Assembly (NCBI GenBank): GCA_964461105.1
Contig: CAYWSY010000026.1
Coordinates: forward strand, 1 to 22,702
Source of the DNA: JAGVMG01 sp964461105
GTDB lineage: Bacteria; Chlamydiota; Chlamydiia; Chlamydiales; Rhabdochlamydiaceae
Length of the DNA stretch: 22,702 nucleotides
Reading direction: 5' to 3'
Of this stretch, positions 7,479-16,200 are shown in pieces. Under the pieces are notes generated by a model, which was not told where the DNA came from, did no database searches, and saw only the letters and a list, made by a program, of their open reading frames with translations. Made by a program: the position numbers and the translations under genes. Positions within the stretch are counted from its first letter, which is position 1. Every line of letters begins with the position of its first letter.

Positions 7479-8223
7479 GAGATCCTCGAGAGAGGCGATC
7501 CATGAGAATCGCACCTGCTGCAGCGACGTTGAGGGATTCGATGGCAGGATTAATGGAAATGCTCATGCCGGTGCCTTGGGATTTAAGTTGTAAAGATGCT
7601 CCATGAGATTCATTTCCGAGGACAAGCGCAACGGGGAGGTGTGTGTGTGATGACTCTTTAGCATGTGCATCAGCGATGACAAGGTGCAGTCCTTCTTGTT
7701 GCACTAAGGAGAGGAGTTCTTCATAAGAGCCCGACTGAAAGGGGAGTTTAAAGGTGGCTCCTTTTGCAGCTCTGAGCGCTTTGTCGTTAAAGGGATCGCT
7801 TGTGTGAGGGGTTAAAAAAATGGCGTCCCAATTCATGGCTAAAGCGGTACGAAACAAGGTGCCGACGTTGCCAGGATCTGAGATCCCGTCGAGCACGAGC
7901 AATCTGGTAATCCCGCAAAAAGGCGCACGGGGAGGCAGCGCGATTTCAGCTGCAATGGGCTCCGGTTCATTCAGGCCGGTCACTTTTTTTAAGATAGAGA
8001 TGGGAGCCGCGTAGCACCGTTCTGATGTCAATGGAATGGGAGGGGTGTACCCTTCTGCAATGAGAAGTGTTTTAAATGGGTAGAGAGAAGAGAGTTCTGT
8101 GACAAGTTTAATCCCAGAAATCAGCACTGTATTAACATCGGACCGGTAGCTTCTGTCTTGGCGCACTTTTACCAAATGTTTGACAATTGGATGTTGTAAA
8201 CTCGAAATCTCTTGTGTATACAT
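7471..8223 (-). CDS. TrmH/SpoU-family RNA 2'-O-ribose methyltransferase
   Basis: 250 residues. The SPOUT (SpoU) motifs are intact: motif 1 DPGNVGTLFRTA (116-127, with Asn119 and the catalytic-type Arg125), motif 2 LVLGNESHG (200-208, Glu205) and motif 3 SINPAIESLNVAAAGAIL (223-240), which form the knotted SAM site. The N-terminal ~100 residues fit the RNA-substrate-binding domain seen in RlmB/TrmH relatives (SLQHPIVKHLVKVRQDRSYR, 8-27). The enzyme methylates a ribose 2'-OH in rRNA or tRNA; which base cannot be decided from sequence. It is the first gene of the operon with rsgA and eno, and its stop overlaps the rsgA start. Its start is only 39 bp from the divergent rsbU start, and no Shine-Dalgarno precedes it. 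Confidence 0.9.
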   Translation of the reverse strand: MYTQEISSLQHPIVKHLVKVRQDRSYRSDVNTVLISGIKLVTELSSLYPFKTLLIAEGYTPPIPLTSERCYAAPISILKKVTGLNEPEPIAAEIALPPRAPFCGITRLLVLDGISDPGNVGTLFRTALAMNWDAIFLTPHTSDPFNDKALRAAKGATFKLPFQSGSYEELLSLVQQEGLHLVIADAHAKESSHTHLPVALVLGNESHGASLQLKSQGTGMSISINPAIESLNVAAAGAILMDRLSRGSHV

Positions 8224-8262
8224 AAAATATTTAACTTAACTTGCTAGAATTGATCCAAAATC
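8224..8262. promoter_or_regulatory. 39-bp AT-rich divergent control region between trmH-like and rsbU genes
   Basis: This gap must serve two divergent transcription units. Rightward there is an extended -10-like TTGCTAGAAT at 8241-8250, which would start transcription only about 6 nt before the rsbU ATG at 8263. Leftward, TTGGAT (complement of 8252-8257) and TTAAAT, about 18 bp apart, could form a promoter ending close to the methyltransferase ATG. Neither gene has a visible Shine-Dalgarno, so both leaders would be very short. This is motif reading only. Confidence 0.35.
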
Positions 8263-10209
8263 ATGGCACATTCAGGATTCACAAACAAGACAGAACCGCA
8301 GGGAAAAAAACCTTTTTCCGTGGGAAATGCGAGCTCTGCTTCCATTGGAAGATTGGGGTTTCGTGTGTTTTTCGTTGCGCTTGTCTTTTTGGTCATTCCT
8401 CTGATGATTCATGGGTGGTCTAGCTATGTGGAAGATTATCATTTTAGAAAAAAAGTATTGGTTTTGAGTTTAAGTTCGATTGTGACTGGGAAAGTTCGTT
8501 TTGCAGAGGAAATGATTCAAGATAAACTCAATACGGCTGAGGTGTTAAATTCTGCAATTGGTGTTCAGGGGGCTCTTGGAGGTGTTGAACTTTCCAAAGA
8601 AACGTTAACCCAAATGTTTATTGAGGTGGCTAAACAACAAAATAACGACTCTGTGTTCTTTCAGGAGATTGATGAGAAAGGGGAGTTTGTCTGCACCCTT
8701 TCCGCTGATCCCAAATTGGTTGGGAAAAGAAATCTGTTTGCAGATGAGCAGCGACGGGCAGTGAGGCATGGTCATAGTGTTTTTTTAGGATCAGATCCTG
8801 TTAAAGGGTTAAAAGAAATTTTTGTCTCAAAAGCAACAGGTCCAGGAAAAACGCAAGCAGAGCTTGGGACGTTGACGATTGGGCTTGATGCTTTGGCGTG
8901 GCTCAATTGGATTGCGCTTGCAAGCAATGTTCCGATCCCTTTTGAACTCTCTTTAGTGGAGCAAAATGGGGATGTTTTTCTCAATCAAAAAGATGCTTTT
9001 GATGCGCACAATGCTTGGCTCTTTACCATCACTCCCATTTATGACGCAGAAGAGCTGTTTCAACAAATTTCAAATTCTTCTGAGGGGAAATCGTATTTAA
9101 GTATTTTCGGGAAAAAAAAGCGGTGGTTAGGGGTTCGCGTTCCGGTTCCGGGGACATCGTTTTATTTGCTTGCGCATGCCCCTTCTAACACGGTCTCGAT
9201 CCTCCCTTCGTCTGCGTTGCTGTCTCAATTATTTAACTCCGTGGTGATTTTTCTTGTGATTGGAGGGGGATTGGCGTTATTGATCACGATTCGAATTTCC
9301 CGTCCTTTCAATGCTCTTTTTGGTGTGATGGAGCAAGTGGAACGAGGGAATATGCTTGCACGTTACCATCACGATAACATGGGATTTGAGATTAACGCAT
9401 TGGGGCATATGTTTAATCGCATGATCGATGCGGTGATTCGTCACATCGAAGAGGCGAGAGCAGAGCGGGTCGCACGCGAGATCCTTTCCAAAGAGTTAAA
9501 GATTGGTCACGACATTCAACGCAGTATTCTTCCCAAGCATAAGCCTGATTTTCCTGGCGTTGCAATCGCAACGGGATTTCAAGGGGCGCAGGAGGTTGCA
9601 GGCGATTTTTACGATATGTTTATTACGCCGGATCAAACGCTTGTCTGCTCGATTGCAGATGCGGCGGGCAAGGGGATTTCAGCCTGTCTATATTCACTCC
9701 TTGTGCGCAGCATGCTGCGCAGTTTTGCTAGAACAAGTGAGAGTCTTGCAGAGATGCTGTCACAAACTAATGCGCTTTTTTGTTTGGATACCGCAGATTC
9801 AGGAAACTTTGTCACAGCTTGGGTGGGGATGTTGGATGCGGGATCCTCCCGCTTGCACTATGCCAGTTGTGGACATCTTCCTGCGATTCTGCGCAGGTCA
9901 AATGGAGAAATTGAGGAGCTCAATACACCTGGAATTGCGCTTGGAGTGATTCCCTCAATCACCGTGCATACAGCTTCTATTGAACTTAAGTCAGGGGATA
10001 CGTTAGTGCTCTTTACCGATGGGATTACCGATTCCCAGGATCCTTATTTTGAACTTTTTGGAATGCAACGATTGCTCGATGTCATTAAAACGGAAGGGGG
10101 GACTTCTGCAGAGCGCTTAAGTGAGGCGATTTTAGAGAGAGTGGAGAATTTTTCTCAAAAAGCTCCCCTATTTGATGATCGCACGCTGCTTGTTTTGTAC
10201 CGAGCGTGA
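8263..10209 (+). CDS. rsbU: RsbU-type membrane sensor with HAMP and PP2C-like (SpoIIE) phosphatase domain
   Basis: 648 residues. Order: a short cytoplasmic tail, TM1 (about 34-50), a periplasmic sensor domain (about 55-315), TM2 (about 322-343), HAMP (about 344-398) and a helical connector ending in IGHDIQRSILP (414-423), the usual entry to this phosphatase class. The PP2C domain follows with metal-binding acids in AGDFYD (446-451, Asp448), IADAAGKG (464-471, Asp466), LFTDGITD (583-590, Asp586) and FDDRT (637-641). In chlamydiae RsbU is thought to dephosphorylate an RsbV anti-anti-sigma factor in a partner-switching system with RsbW, so a periplasmic or metabolic cue can change sigma-factor activity; that role is carried over by homology. 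The giant autotransporter starts 18 bp after its stop. No Shine-Dalgarno precedes this ATG, but TM1 placement fits the start. Confidence 0.9.
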   Translation: MAHSGFTNKTEPQGKKPFSVGNASSASIGRLGFRVFFVALVFLVIPLMIHGWSSYVEDYHFRKKVLVLSLSSIVTGKVRFAEEMIQDKLNTAEVLNSAIGVQGALGGVELSKETLTQMFIEVAKQQNNDSVFFQEIDEKGEFVCTLSADPKLVGKRNLFADEQRRAVRHGHSVFLGSDPVKGLKEIFVSKATGPGKTQAELGTLTIGLDALAWLNWIALASNVPIPFELSLVEQNGDVFLNQKDAFDAHNAWLFTITPIYDAEELFQQISNSSEGKSYLSIFGKKKRWLGVRVPVPGTSFYLLAHAPSNTVSILPSSALLSQLFNSVVIFLVIGGGLALLITIRISRPFNALFGVMEQVERGNMLARYHHDNMGFEINALGHMFNRMIDAVIRHIEEARAERVAREILSKELKIGHDIQRSILPKHKPDFPGVAIATGFQGAQEVAGDFYDMFITPDQTLVCSIADAAGKGISACLYSLLVRSMLRSFARTSESLAEMLSQTNALFCLDTADSGNFVTAWVGMLDAGSSRLHYASCGHLPAILRRSNGEIEELNTPGIALGVIPSITVHTASIELKSGDTLVLFTDGITDSQDPYFELFGMQRLLDVIKTEGGTSAERLSEAILERVENFSQKAPLFDDRTLLVLYRA

Positions 10210-10227
10210 TTTTGGAGAATTTAAGAC

Positions 10228-13200
10228 ATGTCGCATCGATTAATAGCATCCTTAGTCGCTTTTACATTGCTAAGCGATTCTTTATGTGCAGCTACATTTG
10301 ATGTCACTTCGAACGCAGATAGCGGGGCCAATACGCTTCGCGATGCGATCAACCAAGCAAATTCAACTGCAGGGCCAAATACCATCACGTTCAATGGTGG
10401 GACGATGTCTGTTGGGACGATTACATTGGCATCTCCTCTTCCGATCATTACGCAAACAGGGGGACTTACGATCACCGGGCCATCAGGTGGTCAAGTGATC
10501 GATGGAAATAATTTGGTTCAGGTTTTTTTCGTGGGGACAGGTGAAGGGACGCCCCTCTCTGTTTCGATGAGCGACCTTACGATCAATCAAGGGAGAGCGC
10601 AAGGGGGATCTGGAGGAAATGCAGGGGGTGGCGGCGGCTTGGGCGCGGGAGGAGCGCTTTTTGCTGCAGATGGAGCCCAAATCTCTTTGTCTAATGTGGT
10701 CTTTTCCAATAATCAGGCAGTTGGTGGAACTGGGGGCGCTTCTTCGAATAATGCGGGTGGTGGTGGTGGCGGATTTTCGGGAAGTGGAGGGAGTGGTTAT
10801 AATTCCCTTTCAGTCGGAGTTGCGGGAGGCGGCGGCGGCGGGTTGCGGGGAGTTGGTGGAAATGCGGAAGTGAGTGTGACTCCAGGTGCGGGTGGTGGAG
10901 GGGGATTTCTCGGAGCTGGTGCCAATGGAAGTAGTGGAAATGGTGGCGGCGGTGGGGGAACGACTTCAAATGGAACATTGTCTGCTGGCGGCGCCAATTG
11001 CGGTGGCGGTGGCGGCGGTCGAGGTGGCGATCCCCCTTCTGGAACGGGAACTGCAGGTGGCGCCGGTGGAGGTCCTGGTGGATGCGGTGCGAACGGAACT
11101 GCAGGGACAAATGCAACGGGTCCGGCGATTCCTGGAGTGGGAGGTAGTGGAGGTGCAGGTGGCACCGGAGGAGGTGGTGGCGGTGGTGGAAGTGGCGGCG
11201 TGTATCTGTCGACAGGTTTTACTGGAGGCAATGGAGGGTCAGGGGGGATCGGAGCTGGAGGTGGCGGCGCTTCGGGTAGCTTTACTTTTAATACAGCAGG
11301 GAGTGGCGGATCGAGTTTAGATTTTGGCGGCGGCGGTGGCGGAGCATTTGCTGAGGGAGGCCAAGGGGGTTTTGGCGGTGGCGGTGGCGGAAGTATAGGG
11401 ACTGGAGGTCACGGAGGATTCGGTGGTGGGGGCGGCGGCGGAACTACGGGAAGTGGAACGGGAGGTTTCGGAGGGGGTAATGGTGGGGCATCTCCCGGTG
11501 GTGGAGGTGGTGCTGGGTTAGGGGGAGCTCTCTTTGTTCAGCAAGGAGCTGCGATCACATTGACAGATCCAACACTGAGTGCAAATTCTGTGTCCATGGG
11601 AACAGGAAGCTCGGGAGGAAGCAACGGGCAGGCGCTTGGAGCGGATCTGTTTTTGATGGCAGGAAGTAATCCGACGGCTGGGGGAACAGCTATTTTTGAC
11701 ATTTCAGGATCCTTATCAATCGGCACCATGATTGCAAGCGATCAGCCTGTAGGAGGGGGATTTGGCGGAGGGATTGAAAAAATGGGAGCAGGAACGCTCA
11801 CATTAACAACTGCAAATACCTATACGGGCTCGACGACTCTCAGCGACGGGATTCTCAGTGTTCAAAATGATAGTTTCTTAGGAGATTCAACTGCTGAAAT
11901 CAACTTTGATGGAGGCACCCTTCACTGCACGCCACTGCTCGTTTTGACAACGAATCGCGCAGTGAATTTGCTCAGTACAGGAACGATCACAACAACCCAA
12001 GAGGTCGCTCTTAATGGAGAGGTGAGTGGAGTTGGAGGGATTACATTTGGAAATGGGATTATTTTTTTAGCAACTAACAGTTACTCAGGAACCACAACGG
12101 TTGATACGGCCTCTATTTATTACGGAAGTAATGCGAGCTTTGGAACAGGTTCATTTGTTTTTTCTGGGAATGGAACGATTATAAATTCTGATGTGATCGC
12201 AAATTTTAACCATCCGATGACGATCAATTCAGGCGTCAATGCAACCATCAACACTGAGGATACTCTTCCAAAAGCATTGACATTTCTCAGTGCCATTAAT
12301 GGAACAGGAGGTGCGCTTACAAAAGCTGGTTTAGGGACACTGACACTGACCCAAGCAAACGGGTACGATGGGGGAACAACAATCCAGGCGGGGACCTTGG
12401 CTCTGTCTGGTGGTGGCTCATTGACTGCCACAGGGAGTGTGCAGATTAATGCTGCTGCGAGCTTTAGTATTGCAGGCATTTCTGCGACGACGACAACGAT
12501 CGGGGACCTGACCGCGCCTGCGGGAGCTTTTCTCCAACTAGGAGGAAGGAATTTGACATTTGGAACGAGCAATTCTCCCCTGGCCTTTGGAGGTTTAATT
12601 CAAGATGGAGGGTTAGGTGGTTCTTTAACAAAACAGGGTTCTGGAACCTTTACGATCAGCACCCCTGTTGCAAATACCTATTCGGGAGGCACTACGATTA
12701 AAGGAGGGATCCTCTCCATCTCTGCACAAAATCAATTGGGAACAGGAAATGTGAGTTTTACTGGAAACAGTACCCTGCAATTGACAGCAGCAATGACCTT
12801 CTCTCCGGGTGTCTCGATCATGACGGGGGTGATAGGAACAATTGATGTTGGAGCGAATCCTACTACAATGAGCGGCGTGATTTCAGGCGGTGGCGCATTG
12901 CAAAAAATCGGTTCCGCAACTCTTTCTCTCACAAATCAAAATACCTATACTGGGGGAACGATCATAAGCGCTGGAACGTTAGCTCTTCTGTCACCAGGTA
13001 CATTGAATGCAACAGGAAATGTGACCATCAATACGATGGGAACATTTGATATCAGCGGAGCTGGATCGGGAGTGACCATTGGGGCTCTTTCTGGAGATGC
13101 CACGGGGTTTGTGAATTTAGGCAGCAATGCGCTTACAACAGGAAATGCAAGCTCGACCTCTTTTGGGGGGTTAATCAGCGGGGTTGGAGGTTCTTTGATT

Positions 13201-16200
13201 AAACGGGGAACTGGAACGCTTAACCTGCAGAATGCGATGAACAGCTACACAGGGACTGCCACTGTCAATCAGGGAACGCTTGCTGTATCAACGATCGGAG
13301 CTTTTCCCTCAGGAAACAATTTAACGGTCAATCTTGGGACCTTTGATGCAAGTAGCATTACAACGCTCACAATCGGAGATCTCTCTGGAATTGGAGGGGA
13401 GTTAAAACTCGCTTCCATGATAACGACCGTAGGGACTTCCAACTCGAGCTCTTTTGCTGGATTGATCACTGGATCGGGAGGGTTTACGAAGGTCAATTCA
13501 GGAACGTTGACCTTGTTTGGCATCAATGCGTATACAGGGCTCACCACGATAAGTGGAGGTTCTCTTGTGATTAAAGAGCCCCTTCCTTCAGGAAATAACC
13601 TGACCATCACCTCTGGCACCTTTAATGCGAGTGCAGTTTCTTCACTGACCCTTGGAGATGTGAGTGCAACAGGAGGCACATTTAATCTCGCCACGCAAAC
13701 GACGCTTGGAACTGCTAACTCGACCTCCTTTGCCGGGGTGATTCAAGGTTCGGGAGCGCTGATTAAACAGGGCGCTGGAACCTTTACGATCACTACTCCT
13801 GTTGCAAATACCTATTCGGGGGGGACTACGATTAATGATGGGATCCTTTCCATTTCAGCATTAAATCAACTCGGAACAGGAAATGTGAATTTTTCTGGAA
13901 ACAGCACCTTGCAATTGACATCTGCAATGACCGTTTCATTAGGAGTCTCCATTGGATCAGGGGTGATAGGAACAATTGATAGTGGAGCGAATCCTGCCAC
14001 CATGAGCGGCGTGATTTCTGGTAGTGGCACGTTGCAAAAAATTGGTTCTGCAACTCTTTCTCTCACAGGTCAAAACACCTATTCTGGGGGGACCGTAATT
14101 AGCGCTGGAACGCTAGCTCTTCTGTCACCAGGTACATTGAATGCAACAGGCGATGTGACCATCAACACGATGGGAACGTTTGATATCAGTGGAGCTGGAT
14201 CAGGAGTGACCATTGGGGCACTCTCTGGAGATGCTACGGGATTTGTGAATTTAGGAAGTAATGCGCTTACAACAGGCGATACGAGTTCGACCTCTTTTGG
14301 AGGGTTGATCAGTGGAGTTGGAGGTTCTTTGATCAAACAGGGAACAGGAACGCTTAACCTGCAGAACGCGATGAACAGCTACACAGGGACGACGACTGTC
14401 AATCAGGGAACGCTTGCCGTGTCAGTGATCGGAGCTTTTCCTTCTGGAAACAACTTAACGGTTAATCTTGGGATCTTTGATGCGAGTGCACTTGCAACGC
14501 TTACGATCGGAGATCTCTCAGGGGCTGGAGGAGAGCTAAAGTTAGCTTCAATGACAACAACCGCCGGCACTGCTAACTCGACCTCCTTTTCCGGATCGAT
14601 CACTGGATCGGGAGGGTTTACGAAGGTCAATTCAGGAACATTGACTTTGTCTGGTACGAATGCTTACACAGGGCTTACTACGGTAAGTGGAGGTTCCCTT
14701 GTGATTCAAGAACCCCTTCCTTCGGGGAATAACTTAACCATTACTTCTGGTGCCTTTGATGCGAGTGCCGTTTCCTCATTGACCCTTGGGGATGTGACGG
14801 CAGCAGGAGGGACATTTGATCTTGCCGTACAAACGATACTAGGAACTGCTAACTCGACAGCTTTCGCAGGGGTAATTCAAGGTTCGGGAGCACTGATTAA
14901 ACAGGGCTCTGGAACCTTTACGCTCTCTAATGCAAATACCTATTCTGGTGGAACGACAATTAATGCAGGTACGCTTGCTTTAACGGGAGCAGGGGCTTTG
15001 TTTTCAGGTGGCAATCTCAATATCAACACTGGGACCTTTGATATCAGTACTGCTGCGGGCTCAACGACAGTTGGAGTGCTCTCTGGAACTGCAACGACGC
15101 TGACAGGATTCATTGCGCTTGGTGCACAAACGTTGACGGTCAGCTCTGGTTCTTTTGGAGGAACAATCAGCGGCGTTGGCGGATCTTTGATTAAGCAGTC
15201 CAGCGGGACCTTGATTCTTTCAGGGACAAGCACCTATTCAGGTGGCACAACAGTCTCTGGGGGGATATTGCAGGGAACGACCACAAGCCTTCAAGGTGCC
15301 ATTTTGAACAATGCAGGTGTTGTATTCGACCAAGTTGGGATGGGAACGTATGCTGGCAATATGAGTGGTTCTGGAACATTGACCCTACAAAACGGGGATG
15401 TCAGTCTTTCAGGAATGAATAGTTACACGGGGCTCACAACAGTTAATAATGGTACGTTGACGATTCTAACGGCAGCGTCATTTCCTTCCGGAAATAACCT
15501 GACCATTAATGGTGGGGAGTTTGATGCAAGTGCGTTAGCAACACTGACGATTGGAGATTTGTCTGGAACAAGCGGGATGTTAAATTTTGCATCGATGAAC
15601 ACAACTCTCGGAACTGCCAATTCAACTGCTTTTTCAGGGGTCGTAAGCGGCGGTGGATCCTTGACAAAAGTGGGAACAGGAACGCTTGCTCTTTCGGGAA
15701 CAAACACTTATTTGGGGGACACGTTTCTTACCAATGGAACGTTAGCCATCCCTCGCGATGCGAGTTTAGGCATTTCCACAGGAATTGTCCATTTCAATGG
15801 AATGAACCCTACTTTGCAGATTACAGGGATGTTGGGAACCATTTCGTCGCGAGAGTTTAATTTGATGACGGCAGGAACCATTGAAGTTTCTGCGGCAGCT
15901 CTCATTTTGAATGGATCTCCTGTCTTTACAGGAACAGGAGCGCTCACAAAAACAGGTTTAGGAGCCTTAATTGTTGAGGGAGATAGCTTGACTTATGGAG
16001 GGAGTGTCACCGTTGCCAATGGGTTTTTATTTGCAAATGGGGCCCTTCCTGTGCCGATTACAGTCAATCCGCTTGCTTTTTTAGGTGGAACGGGCTCAGT
16101 GGGGGCTATTTTGAATAACGGGATTGTAGCTCCAGGAAATTCTCCTGGGGTACTCACAGCCGCTGCTTATTCGGGCTCTGGAACCCTCCTTATCGAGGTC

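Noticed and set aside
10797..11231. Proline-rich minus-strand frame opposite the Gly-rich domain
   Set aside because: Pro codons are the complement of GGN Gly codons; it is a shadow of the autotransporter with no ribosome site or domain.
12120..14630. Several minus-strand frames of 70-150 codons opposite the PATR region, some repeated
   Set aside because: They repeat because the coding strand is a tandem repeat. They are Pro/Val-rich shadows with no start signals.
12637..14904. Regularly repeated DNA considered as a CRISPR array
   Set aside because: The repeats are in-frame protein modules of 1134 bp with no short identical repeats or unique spacers.
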